DNA of 64,000 nt. Source: Rutidosis leptorrhynchoides (taxonomy: Eukaryota > Streptophyta > Magnoliopsida > Asterales > Asteraceae). A program made the position numbers and the translations under genes. Shown piece by piece: positions 1-13,026 of the stretch. Each line of letters begins with the position of its first letter. Within the stretch, counting starts at the first letter, position 1. The stretch covers positions 297,978,001 through 298,042,000 of the forward strand of contig NC_092336.1 in the NCBI RefSeq assembly GCF_046630445.1, in the 5' to 3' direction. A model generated the notes under the pieces. It searched no databases and was not told the DNA's origin. It saw nothing but the letters and a program-made list of their open reading frames with translations.

Positions 1-467
1 GCAAAGGAATTGCAAGGTTATTTTTGCTAATAAATGCCAAAAGATCTGACACATATATGTGTCGAATTATGACTTTAGTTTCGAGAGCTTTTTAAGTACA
101 TAACTGTGGGTAATATGTGGTTGGATCATCATCTCGATTGCTCATTATTTGAAGTGTCTTCAGAGATTTTCGAAGGGTTTGAACACAGATTGTAATCGTT
201 TGTATACATATGATGTTCTAACACACTTTTGAAGTCAAAGTATAGCTTTGAAAGATGTAGGAATCTAAAAGTGATGGTACCGGTTATATCTCAAATTGAA
301 TTCTGAGATTTTAAAATCAGAATATGTAATTGGGTTTGAATGAGTATGGTTGTTTTGATTTCTATGAAAGAATGTATATTATTGTGAAAGTAGGAAGTAT
401 AATTGATAATTTGCTTAATCTGATTCGAAGAATGTAACATATTAATTGTGAATTTATATATATCTCT

Positions 468-488
468 CGGGTATTACCTACCCGTTAA
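468..488 (-). other. Internal copy of the PPT-like motif (E1)
   Basis: On the minus strand this reads AACGGGTAGGTA followed by ATACCCG. The same motif sits inside E4 (37336-37356) and E5 (57656-57676). Its first half equals the sequence just before the 3' LTR of E4 (39486-39499). CGGGT and ACCCG can pair around AGGTAAT. Its role is unknown; a second plus-strand primer site or a relic of an older 3' end are both possible. Confidence 0.6.
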
Positions 489-1003
489 AAAAATTTTCAC
501 AATTAATATTTTGTACATAAGAATTTTATTACAGTCTTTATGAAAATATATATGTATATATTCTTCTCAGATGTAACATAGATTTTAATGAGTTAATACT
601 AAATTAAACTCATTCGATTTACGGTTGGAACTAGAATTGAATAATTCCTTGAAGGCTTCAGAGGTTACATAAGTATTTCTTCAATAATATTGAAATTATG
701 AATCAATACTTCATTATTTTTTTAGATGTGATGTTGGTTTTGTTAAATTCTTGTGAACTTCGCAAAGTACGAATGATGTTATCTGAAAAGTTTCGGTTAC
801 ATCAATGATGAAGTGTAAAATCAAATATATACTTGATTTATTAGGAATTGGAATTTGTTGAATTGAGACAGAGATTGTAGTTAACGATGGTTAAGTCGCG
901 GGTGAGGGACGTACATTATTGCATATTTATAATATGAATTAACCGAGTAGTTAAGATTCACACACAATAGCTTAGCACGGAAAGATTTATTTTTTATTTC
1001 AAA

Positions 1004-1081
<78 letters not shown>
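1004..1081. repeat. (AT)n microsatellite
   Basis: An almost uninterrupted run of AT dinucleotides of about 70 bp inside the E1 internal region. Length is likely unstable between individuals and assemblies. Confidence 0.95.
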
Positions 1082-1085
<4 letters not shown>

Positions 1086-1589
1086 CTTCAGAGGGAATGA
1101 GTTAATTCTTCATAACTTGATACAATATACACGTAATTGATTCGTAATGATGTAAACAGTGATTCTTGAACTGACGGAGTTTGTGATGTTATAGGTGTTG
1201 TTGATTCTAATGTTGACTGTACTGACGATGCTGGTGACGCTGACGGTACTGTTGATGCTATTGGTAAAACAAGTTTAACTTGTTAATAACACACCATTTT
1301 TGTCAGGGTTTCTACTCTTCCTTCTATCATTTTGGTTCGCTTAACTGATTTATGGTTAGGGCTAGATTAGATAATCTCTAAGACTTTAGAGATTATATAA
1401 TCGCCGCGGAATGCTTCTCCAATGAAGTTATGAATTAATACTTCGTCAGTTATTGTTGTTGGTACTCCTTGGTATCTATGGTGCGTATGACGTTGATGCT
1501 TGTGGGACAGATTGTGAAGTTGAGGTTTACAACGCGGTTGTGGTTGGAGGTGGTAATGGTACTGTTGGTGTTGATGATGGTGGTACTGG

Positions 1590-2021
1590 TTATGTTGCTG
1601 ATGCTGCTGGTGTTTGCAATCTCTGCACCATATTCTCCAAAGCCACTACCCGAGCGCGAAGTTCGTTGACTTCTTCTATTATTCCAGGATGATTGTCGGT
1701 CGGAACGAGCGGATAAATAAAATCTAGAATTTGATGTAGTATATAATCGTGACGAGATACCCTGGAAATGAGAGAGAAAATGGTGTCTCGAACAGGTTCG
1801 CCGGTAAGTGCTTCAGGTTCTTCGCCAAGAGGGCAATGTGGTGGATGGAAAGGATCGCCTTCTACTTGTTTCTAATGATTGAGGAGGCTACGAACCCATC
1901 CCCAATTCATCCAGAATAGGTGATGACTGATTGGTTGATCCATTCCGGTCACACTGCTTTCGGAGCTTGAGTGAGATTCTATTTCGGAATCCGAGTGACT
2001 TGAACTGATGACAAATTCCAT
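1590..2021 (-). pseudogene. ORF B of element E1 (broken)
   Basis: A reading frame of about 143 codons, homologous to ORF B of E5 (56645-57046) and E4 (36600-37101). It starts at an ATG (2019-2021), has a Ser-rich start (SSSHSDSE, SSSESS), then a shared core with FWMNWGWVRS, GEPVRDTIFSL and a Leu/Val heptad stretch EEVNELRARVVALENMV near the C-terminus. One in-frame stop follows LLNH, where E5 continues. It lies about 430 bp after the PBS, where gag would normally be. I do not recognise a known domain, and it does not look like Gag (no CCHC finger). Conservation across three separate elements shows it was once a real gene of the transposon. Confidence 0.7.
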
Positions 2022-2441
2022 TTCGTACGATTGGATAAAGAATTTTTCGATATAAAATGATTTTTCGGCTATCGGGTGGTATTCTATTTACATAGGATAT
2101 CTATATATAGAGATCAAAAGATTTCATAGATTACGGAGGAATTTACGGGATATGTCAGACAAAGTCTAAAGTAACAGATACGATAAGATATGATTTAGCA
2201 GATATGCTAAGATATGAATTTTTGTCTATACACTATTCATGCAATCAATGCAGCAAGACGTGTCTTAGACTAAAAATGATAACCAGGTAATTTCCTGAGG
2301 ATGATAAGTAGTTAATTTTCGACACAAAATGATAAGCAAAACTTTTGACATGCAGACACGGTCGAAGTCCAGACTCACTAATGCATCCTATCGACTTATC
2401 AGTTAGACACACTAATGCAGACCTGGTTCGCTAAGACCACC

Positions 2442-2453
2442 GCTCTGATACCA
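2442..2453 (-). other. Primer binding site (E1)
   Basis: On the minus strand TGGTATCAGAGC, complementary to the 3' end of initiator-Met tRNA, followed by GGTGGTC. It lies 2 bp inside the LTR end, the normal place for minus-strand DNA priming. Confidence 0.92.
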
Positions 2454-2792
2454 ACTGAAAGGACCCGTTCAAATACATTATAAACGATTCACAATAGTTG
2501 ATTACATCGCGAGGTATTTGACCTCTATATGATACATTTTACAAACATTGCATTTGTTTTTAAAAGACAAACTTTCTTTACATCGAAAATTGACAGGCAT
2601 GTATACAATTTCATAATATCCACTATTCAACTATAAATTGACTTAATAATAATAATCTTTAATGAACTCAATGACTTGAATGCAACGTTCTTCGAAATAT
2701 GCCATGAAAGACTCCAATTAATATCTTTAAAATGAGCAAATGCACAGCGGAAGATTTCTTTAATACCTGAGAATAAACATGCTTTAAAGTGT

Positions 2793-2806
2793 CAACCAAA
2801 AGGTTG
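2793..2806 (-). other. Conserved LTR hairpin (E1)
   Basis: CAACC and GGTTG arms around four A/T bases, preceded (minus strand) by CTCAC and followed by GACA and then TTCTCAGG. Equivalent hairpins occur in every long LTR of this window (see the finding on the LTR hairpin). Confidence 0.65.
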
Positions 2807-4360
2807 GTGAGTTTATTAGTTTATCATAATCATTCATTTTCGTCATTTTAATAGACCACAAGAATTTCATTTCCAGTTCTCACAAATATACGTCCCATGC
2901 ATAGAGACAAAAATAATCATTCATATGGTGAACACCTGGTAACCGACATTAACTAGATACATATAAGAATATCCCCTATCATTCCGGGATCCTCCTTCGG
3001 ACATGATATAAATTTCGAAGTACTAAAGCATCCGGTACTTTGGATGGGGTTTGTTAGGCCCAATAGATCTATCTTTAGGATTCGCGTCAATTAAGGTGTC
3101 TGTTCCCTAATTCTTAGATTACCAGACTTTAATAAAAAGGGGCATATTCGATTTCGATAATTCAACCATAGAATGTAGTTTCAATTACTTGTGTCTATTT
3201 CGTCAAACATTTATAAAAGCGCATGTATTCTCAGTCCCAAAAATATAAAGGGTAAAAAGGCAAATGAAACTCACCATACTGTATTTCGTAGTAAAAATAC
3301 ATATAACGTCATTGAACAAGTGCAAGGTTGGCCTCGGATTCACGAACCTAAATTAATTATATATATTTATGTGTTGGTCAATATTTGTCTAACAAATTAG
3401 GTCAAGTCATAGTGTACCACAATCCTAATGCTCGAGACTAATATGCAAAAGTAAACAAAAGTAAATTTGACTCGAAATAATTTCCAAAAATCTATACATG
3501 ATTAATATATAGTTTAAATATCGTCGTTTTATATTTTTAAATATTTTTAAAAGATTTATTAGAGTAAATAATATAATTTATTTATTAATAAATAAAATTT
3601 TATATTAAATTTATATAATAAAATATACTTTTATAAATATTAAGTAATAAAATTTATAGGGTTCATTTAATATTATAAAGATAATATGATATGTATTATT
3701 AAAGTAAGTTATTACACGTAGTAAAATATGTTTGTATCACATATTTATTTAATAAAATAATATCTATAATGATAGTAAGTAAAAGTTGTATTATTTTGTA
3801 ATAATAATTATTATTATAAAAATATCAATATTTATAATTACTAAGATGACATTATGATAAAACGATAATTCTAATTATGATAACTTTAATATTTACGATA
3901 ATTTTTAATATTATCTTTAAAATAATAATTCTATTTAAAATAATAATAATAATGATATTTTATAGTAACAATGACATTTATATTAAAATGATAATTTTTG
4001 TTAAAATGATAGTTTTAATACTAACTATACATTTAATAATAATAGTAATGATAAAAATAATAAGAACGATAATTTTATGTAAATCAATATCTTATAATAT
4101 TTTAATTTCATCATGATACTCTTACCCATTATTTCCTAATTGTTTCGTTTAATAGCTTTTAATCGTCTTTTATATCGTGTTCATAATAATGATAATAATA
4201 GTAATCAAAATAATTAGGTGTTACAAATATTTATTTTAATTACACTAATATTAATAATGATAGTTACTATAACATTATTAACGATAATACTAATAATTAT
4301 CTTAATGATAATATAGTAATAATAATAATAATAACAATAACAATAACCATTTTTAAATAA

Positions 4361-4362
<2 letters not shown>

Positions 4363-4422
<60 letters not shown>

Positions 4423-4441
4423 TGATAATAATAATAATACC

Positions 4442-4492
<51 letters not shown>
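4363..4492. repeat. (AT)n followed by (AAT)n microsatellites
   Basis: About 55 bp of AT dinucleotides and then about 75 bp of AAT trinucleotides in the E1 LTR. The AAT/ATT tract recurs at the equivalent place in the E4 LTRs (34960-35340, 41330-41710) and the solo LTR (14220-14430), so the low-complexity block is an inherited LTR feature. Confidence 0.9.
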
Positions 4493-5256
4493 TGGATAAT
4501 AATAATAATACTAATTATAACTTTAACGATAATTACGATAGTAATAATAAAAAAAATAACAAATTTTAATGATAAATCCCTTTTATTGATAAAGATAATA
4601 ATAATGATAATAATAAGATAAAACTAGAACGACGATAATAATAATCATTTTTAATAAAAATATCGAAAATTCAATTGATTATGACTTCTAATCCGTTCAT
4701 CGAAACCATTCGATATCTAAAAGAAAAGTTCTTAATTTTTCGCTAGCTTTTCAAGGACATGCATATCTTATACCTTATCTCAACCGCAAGTGTAACTAAT
4801 TCAAGATTCAACCTAACCTGTCTAAGGGCAATATCAAAAGTACAAGCATGCATAATCCTAAATACTCGAGCACTAGTCAGGGATACACTATTAGTATGTA
4901 AAAGTTAAATTATGAGTACTCACATATCAATATTGAGATTCAATATTCCAGGAAAGGTACGTAGACGCAACGGAAATGATAAACACTATATTGACCTCAC
5001 GAGCATACTCATGAACCATACTCAATCACCTCCATAGCTATAACCCATAATTTTCTTAATCCTATCCCACTCGAAAAACAATTTTGAAATCACTCGGACA
5101 GCACTCTGTCATAATATTTTATGTATACTAATAATATCTTGAAATAATACGGAGTAAATATATATATGTAAATCGATTGAGAGAGTTTAGAGAAAAATAT
5201 TTTCAAGTTTCTATGAAATAATGAAACCTATTAAATTCTATTTATAATAGATTTTT

Positions 5257-5381
5257 GAATTATTAAAGTGAATTATTAAAGTATGAATTATTAAAGTGAA
5301 TTATTAAAGTATGAATTATTAAAGTGAATTATTAAAGTATGAATTATTAAAGTGAATAATTAAAGTATGAATTATTAAAGT
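5257..5381. repeat. 14-bp tandem repeat in E1 LTR
   Basis: Around nine copies of GAATTATTAAAGTR. The alternating last base makes a 28-bp higher-order unit. It lies in U3 of the LTR on the minus strand, where tandem repeats often behave as enhancer repeats; that role is inference. Confidence 0.85.
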
Positions 5382-6136
5382 TAAAGTAAAGTAAAAATAA
5401 AGTAAAGGTAAAGTTTAAGTATAGTAAAAGTATAAAATTATGTACGTATAATACGCGTATAAATATATATAATATTAATTTAAATCGTTATATATATTTA
5501 ATAAAATAAAATATAAATATCGTTATCTTTATCATACTAGTTAAGTAATGAGTTGCCAAAAGTGGTTCTAGATATTTATAAAAGTTATATACTTTTTAAT
5601 AATAAAGTTCTTTTTAAACTGAAAACGTTTTTGTACGTTTGAAACTAAATAGATCAATCGAGTCTTTATGAGATTCAATCTTCCACTATCCTTTGTCTAG
5701 TTCTCAATGATTGACAATTTGTTCTTATTTATAAATCACTTTACCATTTTTCGAATATTGTTAAAATGGAAAGATTTCTCAAATCAACGTGGGCCTTTCA
5801 ACAGAGACTTGTAATCATAATTCAATATATCTGATAATTCAATCATTTGATCTTATCTTCTAATTCCATTGATAAATATTTTGAAACAAATACAATCATA
5901 TAAAGTATTTAATCTAATATTTTGTTTACGTTTCAAGTTATAATATATATACACATATACATATATAACCATATTCGTTTAATGGTTCGTGAATCGTTGG
6001 AACTTGTTCGAGGTTGAATGAATGTATGAACATAGTTTAAAATTCTTGAAATTTAACTTAACAAATATTTCTTATCGTGTCGGAAACATATAAAGATTAA
6101 AGTTTAAATTTGGTTAGAAATTTCCGGGTTGTCACA

Positions 6137-7070
6137 TCGTGGGCCACATGGCCATTTCTTTGACACTTGTTGCAAAATGGTTTGCCACATTCACCAAGAT
6201 GATGTTTGTGGCACTTGTTACAAAAAGGTAGGTATCCGGCATACCCTTTCTTGCTGCCGGAGGTGAAAGGCTTTTTGGCGAAGTTGTTGTTGTTGTAGTT
6301 GCTTGATTGAGAGGCTTCCCATTTCCTTTTGTTGCCACCCGATTTATCCTCGGCCTTTGGTGCCGGCACTTTAATTACATCCACCGTTTCCATTAATTGG
6401 CGGGCCATCGTTAAAGCCTCTTGTAGGTTGGCGGGTTTTGATGACATTACCCCGTGTGAATGCTCTTAGGGAGGCCATCCATGTAAAGTTCAACTCTTAG
6501 GGACTCGGGAGTCATGAGGTTTTGACATATTAAGGCTAGTTCGGTAAACCGTCGATTATAAGCTTCGAGGTCATTCCGGACCGCTTTTAAAATTCTTAGC
6601 CCGTGTTGGAGCCTTCGAGTCTCCTCATGCGGGAAGTATTCGGTGATCATCTTTTCTCTTAATTCAGTCCAAGATAGTGTGTGGGCTTCATCGGTACCCA
6701 CCGATTGCACATACGTGTTTTACCATGAGAGAGCAATATCGGCGAAAGTGTGGGTGGAATACTTGACCTTGTCTTGGTCACGGCATCTGCTTATGCTAAA
6801 AACGGCTTCCGTTTGCTCAAACCATCGGGTGAGAGCAACCAGTCCCCCGGTTCCATCGAAAGTGGGAGGTTTGCACCCCATGAAATTCTTGTAAGAACAT
6901 CCCCCGTTTGGATTATTGGCTCCATGGTTGTTGTTGTTGTGGTTGTTGTTATGGTTATTGTTGCTGGAGGAGTGACCGGTCATGGCCGCATCCACGACAG
7001 TAGCTATCATTCGATGGAGAGCTTGTTCGAGAGTTTCGGGAGGAGTATTGTGTTGACCTCGGCGAGCCAT
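6137..7070 (-). pseudogene. Ty3/Gypsy gag (element E2), broken and truncated
   Basis: Minus-strand gag starting at the ATG at 7070 (MARRGQHN). After an Asn/His-rich spacer comes the Retrotrans_gag-type core (CKPPTFDGTGG, TRWFEQTEAVF, FADIALSW, then ITEYFPHEE and EAYNRRFTELA), followed by a basic linker and two zinc knuckles, CNKCHKHHLGEC and CNKCQRNGHVAHD. The protein would form the virus-like particle and bind RNA. Damage: an in-frame stop after ALSW near 6718, a frameshift near 6450, and truncation inside the second zinc knuckle by insertion of E1 at 6136/6137. It is the only real gag in the window, so it represents the autonomous-type relative. Pol, if present, lies beyond the left edge. 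Confidence 0.93.
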
Positions 7071-7495
7071 TGTTCCTTGAAAACGTAAGAATATCGTTGA
7101 TTAGTATTCTCAATAACACTATTCATGATATGGAATAAAGATAGAGAGATAATTTTCCTTGACCCGCCCTCGATTCTCTATGTTATAATGTCGGAATGTC
7201 CACATGAGTCACCGTAATATAATTCCGGCAATTATATTACCCTAATTCATATGTACATTCGACATTACTTCATAAGGTCAAGACGTCGTGTCAATCAAAT
7301 TAAGCAACGTGAGATTTAAGATGGAATACTAGTTAGGTATGAATAGAAGAGTACAAGTATAAATGCACAAGTAGTCAAGTAAGTCCTACTTCAAGTCTAT
7401 ACGCCGGTTGTAGTCTAGACTCACTAATGCACCCTATGACTCAGAGTTGACACCAATGAACTCTAAATCCCTACAACCAATACTCTGATACCATC
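7071..7495 (-). other. 5' leader and PBS of element E2
   Basis: Non-coding leader between the LTR (7496) and the gag start (7070), minus strand. The PBS (7481-7493) reads TGGTATCAGAGTA, one base off the usual initiator-Met PBS. At 7214-7240 there is a perfect 11-bp stem, GTAATATAATT and AATTATATTAC, around CCGGC. Related hairpins lie in E3 (24596-24634), E4 (39020-39054) and E5 (58314-58348). A structured element in the leader just before gag is where packaging and dimerisation signals of retroelements normally sit. Confidence 0.8.
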
Positions 7496-9860
7496 TGTAG
7501 TGACCCGACAAAATTGTCATTGACGGCGCCGTCTACTTAGGTCCCGTTACGTGGTCATAAGTCTTTAGTACAACGTTTGACCAAAATATGTCGCATTCAT
7601 TTCTAATGTAAAGGTGTTTCAAGTTTACAAAAGTAGTTCAACAACTAGTTACGTAACAACGTTTTAAGTACAAATGCAACCTATGCGACACAATTTAAGA
7701 TAAAGTCAAAAGACGCTCCAAATATGCATGTATACTCGACATCCAAGCAAGTATCAAAATAGAGTGCGGAAGCATGTATCACTTAGCATTCAAAGACCTG
7801 AGAAAAACATAGAAAATCTGTCAACGAAAACGTTGGTGAAATCATAGGTTTAGTAAGTAAGTAAATTGAACCACAAAATTTATAATGTTGAAATAATAGT
7901 AACCCATTCTAAAAGTTGTTGTTGTTATCACGAGCACCCAATTATCAAGGCTTAACTGTCACGAACCCCATTAATATAATGTTAGAACCTACACTTATAC
8001 TCGAAAATATATTTCATCCTCCAACAGTCGAACCGTCTGAATGAGGGTTTGTCAAACCCGTATGGCCATACAACATAAGTTCTCGCTTACACCCTGCAAG
8101 AGTTACTAATGATAATTGAATTGAGGCTTTTTGTTCTAACTCGTACGTAGAATGGTTGTTTTCGTACTTGTGTTCACTTTGTAAAACGAAACGTTTATCT
8201 TTTCTCATCCCAATTATATGTATAAAAGAGTAAAAGTGGGACTATGATCTCACCGTAGTTTCACGTCAAAGTATTTGAAATTAAACGTTGTGCAAATGAA
8301 AGTTGCTTAGCCTTGACCTAAACAAATAAGTTGTATCAATTACCGGTTACGACACAAGGTCGGACGAAATGTGTTCAATTAGTCCTATGGCTCGTTACGA
8401 CTCGATTAATATAGCATGTGAATCAAGTTGTCAAGTTTCATGCAAGATATAAGTATAAAAGAAGATTAGAACGATTGCATAAGTATTTGGTGAAGTTTGA
8501 CTAAAAGTTAAACTTGTTCAAAGTCAAAGTCAAAGTCAACGGGGTCGGGTCGGGTTTCCGATAATTTTTCCATGATGAGAAACCATATATAAGTATGTTG
8601 TCCAAGTTTCATGTTAATCGGAGTTGCGGTTAAGCGGGGGTGAAAATGTGAAATCACAAAGTCCCTTTGATCAGCCAGTTTCAGCTCCTTCAGATACTGC
8701 TCCGCAATCACGAAGGTCTGTGTGTATAGGGCTCCGCGATCGCGAAGGTCCCTTTCCCAGAAGCAGAATTGCTGAACTTTCACGTGCACGACCCAAACTT
8801 CAAACAACCACAACTTATGAACCGTAAACATTCAAAACATGTATCTTATCTCGTTGGAAAGGTATTTTGACAAGGAATACAACTAAACACAATTCATCAA
8901 ACAAAAACATCATCTAAAATGACTAAATCCTCGTCAAATGATCATTATCAAATGTTTAAAGTTCATAAACGCATAAGATGATTCGGGCATCCAATTTACA
9001 CATACGATATGCCGTTTCGAAGGTAATTAAACATACATTGCAACTAAACATTCACCAATAACATCTCATAGCATTCAAGGCATTAAAAATTCATTTTAAA
9101 TGCTACCAAACCCTAACCAAGAATCACAAAATCAATAATCATGTTAATGTAAGGTTTTCATGTCGTCCAACATACCAAATCGAAGCATATGAAGTTAGTA
9201 ACACAATTAACACATGAACTTTAACATCTAACAACATTTCATTAACCAAAATCAAGGTTTAAAACAACCCATTTTTCATATTCAAGGTAGTTACTCATAC
9301 AAGCAAATCAAGCAACCAAATTACATATACATCAACCTAATGAGCCATAGACACTAACTAACACCATTTCATGTTTATAAATCGAATTAGAGAAAATCTA
9401 GAGTTTTTAGAAAGTTATCCAAATGAGATGAAATTTGTTTCAAGTTGTAGAGGAATATGCAAGGATTCCAAATATGCAATTTGTTTTGTTGTTAGCTTCT
9501 TGATTCAGATTTAGATGATGAATTAAGGATTGAGAGTTTGAGAGCAAAATAATGGAAGTAGTAGAAAAGTGAAAATGGGAGGTTGAATGAATGAGTGGTG
9601 GTGGTGGGGTTTGAATAGTTGACCTAGTCAACTAGTTTGGCCCCTTAGCAACTTTGGTCCCTCGATTTTGAAAGCGGGTGCGTGAATTAACCAAACGAAT
9701 TATTTTAAATACGCGAGAGTAAACGGAAGATGTTATAATCAAATAACAAAAATATTGGAAAATGCTTGTTAACGGGAGATACAATTTAGATACTGAAAGA
9801 TATTATCAAAAAAAAAGACGGGCGTTAAAATAATTTAACGGAAAAAGGTGGATTGTTACA
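7496..9860 (-). mobile_element. 5' LTR of element E2
   Basis: 2365 bp. On the minus strand it starts TGTAACAATCC and ends TCACTACA. It is clearly homologous to the E3 LTRs (TGTAACATCCCGCG start, shared stretch around the run of T after TTTTAACG, shared CGCCGTCAATGAC near the end) but diverged. It holds the LTR hairpin CAACG-AAAA-CGTTG at 7822-7835 and, near 8690-8755, two GC-rich repeats with the palindrome CGCGATCGCG or its decayed form. E2 sits inside an older LTR fragment (9861 onward). Confidence 0.9.
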
Positions 9861-10952
9861 CAAAACATGCAATCATCAACAGCACAGTAGCTAGCATCAC
9901 AAAGCTAATCATAACCTGAGACAAAACATGCTTAAAATGTCAACACAAAGGTTGAGTGAAATTCATAGGTTTATGTTAATAATCAAGATTTTTAAACCAC
10001 AAGATTTAGTTATAAAAATCCGATATGATCATATATCAAAAATCAAGTATATGTCATGAGTATAATATCGAACTAAACAATTAATACCCCATGATACCGT
10101 CGTATCACGTTCTCATTATTATGTATCCACTTGACTCCTCTCAATGGATAGGGACGTTGTTCCCATAGCGCTACCATCAATAATTAAGTTTGCCAACCCA
10201 AATTCGAGCAATTAACGATATTATCTAGTGGGGATTTAGCATGTAAAAATACAAGTATAAATACAAGTTTAACAAAAAGTCTCATCCAGTTGCATATAAA
10301 TTTTTTCAAGTTACTTGTGTCTAAATTGTAAAATATTTAAAAGCATGCATGCGTCTCATCCCAAAATATAAAAACAGTAAAAATGGGACTATGAAAATCA
10401 CCTTAAATTGAAGATGAAGATAATTCCACGAATGAAATGAACGGGAGTATATGACCAGGCCTTCAACCTAGAGATATATAGACTTAATCATAAATTTGTC
10501 CAATTGACAAGTGAAGAATCCTAAGTATCTTAAGGATTGACTAAACATATGTTTATGTTTTCACCATTATTACATTTGATGTTTGTATAACTTTGCCCAA
10601 ACTTTGATGCTATCAAATAAGTCAGGAATGACCAGGTGTAACCGGAGGCCGGGATTCTTGATAAGAAACTAAGTAATGACATTCGAAATCCACAACCATA
10701 TCTCAAATGGCAACCTATGACATCATTCACTTACGACCGTAAGTAGCGGTGAAGTTCGTATAAGTTATACGTTTATCAATGTTTTTGGTTTCCACTTAAT
10801 TATGTGAGTATAGGAATACATCACATCATAATGTTAAAATAATAATTATTATACACACATTTTTTATTATTTAAATGTTTTATTATTTAAATAATTATTA
10901 TATAATTGTATATGTTTCTTATAGTTCAAATTATTATCATTATATTATGATA
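9861..10952 (-). mobile_element. Old Ty3 LTR fragment
   Basis: Minus-strand LTR debris. 9915-9970 matches the region of the E5 LTR with the hairpin (arms CAAC and GTTG at 9941-9954, preceded by CCTGAGACAAAACATGC), and 10260-10420 resembles the part of the same LTRs around the 'ACTTGTGTCTAAA' and 'CCCAAAATATA' blocks. The start and end of the LTR are not clear; beyond about 10750 it fades into AT-rich sequence. E2 was inserted here. Confidence 0.6.
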
Positions 10953-11719
10953 CTAGTGAAATGACTCGTGGAACCACGGGTTTGTTTAAACGAAACAGTT
11001 TAATGATATGTATTAAGTGAACATAAATGCTAAAGTCATTTAGGTAATGACCCGTGAAATTACATAGTCTGATTAAAAAACTCGTCAGCTGAACATTTCA
11101 TCAAACACCTAAAATACATATTTAACAATCCACATCCAATCATAAGAGATAATATTGGTTGTAATTTTATTTTAAAAGTGTTAATTAAAATATAAATGTA
11201 GAATTGATTTTCTTCTGCTAACTTTTATACCTTCTCATACTCAATTCAAAATAATTAATTAAAATATTTTAAAATTATTTAATTTTAATAATTAAAATAA
11301 TTATTAATAAGATTTAATAATAATAATTAATTAATAAGATTTAATTTTAATTCAAAATTATTTAGATTAATGACATCACCCACTATGCTTAGATTTTTTT
11401 CTTTTTCTTTTTGATTTTTTCTTAATAAAGGAATTAATCTAATAATGATATCATCATTTTTATACCTTCTCGTACTCAATTCAAAATAATTAATTAAAAT
11501 ATTTTAAAATTATTTAAATTTAATAATTAAAATAATTATTAATAAGATTTAATAATAATAATTAATTAATAAGATTTAATTTTAATTCAAAATTATTTAG
11601 ATTAATGACATCACCCACCATGCTTAGATTTTTTTCTTTTTCTTTTTGATTTTTTAACAAAGGAATTAACCTAATAATGACATCATCATTATAGCAATAT
11701 AATAGAAACTATTATTAGA
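10953..11719 (-). mobile_element. Non-autonomous Helitron H-E
   Basis: Minus strand, 767 bp. The 5' end is TCTAATAATAG (11719 leftward) and the 3' end is CTAG at 10953, flanked by A and T as expected for Helitron insertion at AT. A hairpin (CCCGTGGTTCCACGAG) lies about 10 bp inside the 3' end. It shares ends with H-A, H-D and H-F, giving one family. It contains a tandem duplication of about 236 bp (11223-11457 and 11458-11696). No rep/helicase gene. Confidence 0.82.
11223..11696. repeat. 236-bp tandem duplication inside Helitron H-E
   Basis: Two nearly identical copies beginning TTTATACCTTCTC and ending with TCATCATT. They differ by a few substitutions and a short deletion near TTTTTTCTTAA. 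The duplication is confined to the Helitron. Confidence 0.85.
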
Positions 11720-11890
11720 TTAATTATTAATCATAATGTTAATCAATATCTTGTTTCCTTATTATGTAATAAAATAGATATTATATAAATTTGTATTATT
11801 TGTTACTTAATTTACAAGATAAATATTAATATAAAAATTTTGTAAATCAAATAATATCTATAAATATCTAAATGATAATTAAATGTTAAA

Positions 11891-12892
<1,002 letters not shown>

Positions 12893-12968
12893 TTAAATAC
12901 TTAGATAATTATAATTTGGTATATATCGCATTATCTACTTATCAAATAATTTATAATGATAATATTAA

Positions 12969-12972
<4 letters not shown>

Positions 12973-13024
<52 letters not shown>
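12973..13024. repeat. (AT)n microsatellite, target of solo LTR
   Basis: AT run that continues on the other side of the solo LTR at 16435-16480; the LTR was inserted into it. Confidence 0.9.

Positions 13025-13026
<2 letters not shown>

Larger units (their letters stand above)
1..2455 (-). mobile_element. Ty3/Gypsy-type element E1, 5' part of internal region
   Basis: Read on the minus strand, this is the internal region of an LTR element whose 5' LTR is 2456-6136. It starts with an initiator-Met PBS, then holds ORF B (1590-2021), a low-complexity tail rich in ACC/ATC/AAC triplets, and non-coding sequence homologous to E4 (36195-37400) and E5 (56100-57700). No reverse transcriptase, integrase or gag is readable. 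It continues off the left edge, so the 3' half and 3' LTR are not visible. The same order of blocks in E1, E4 and E5 argues for one non-autonomous family with diverged members. Confidence 0.85.
2456..6136 (-). mobile_element. 5' LTR of element E1 (long Ty3 LTR)
   Basis: About 3.7 kb. On the minus strand it begins TGTGACAACCCGG and ends GGTCCTTTCA next to the PBS. The start matches LTRs at 33140, 39501, 52235 and the solo LTR ending at 16434. It contains the CAACC-TTTT-GGTTG hairpin (2793-2806), a near-palindrome AATAGATCTATC (3062-3073), large AT and AAT tracts (4363-4492) and a 14-bp tandem repeat (5257-5381). It was inserted into the gag of E2; the flanking 5 bp at 6137-6141 (TCGTG) should be the target-site duplication, but its partner is outside the window. 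No coding capacity. Confidence 0.9.

Noticed and set aside
3877..4116. Hydrophobic plus-strand frame resembling membrane segments
   Set aside because: Low-complexity ATA/ATT sequence inside the E1 LTR; there is no conservation or start context.
6643..7088. Plus-strand frames over 6643-7088
   Set aside because: Antisense to the gag of E2, whose motifs are unambiguous.
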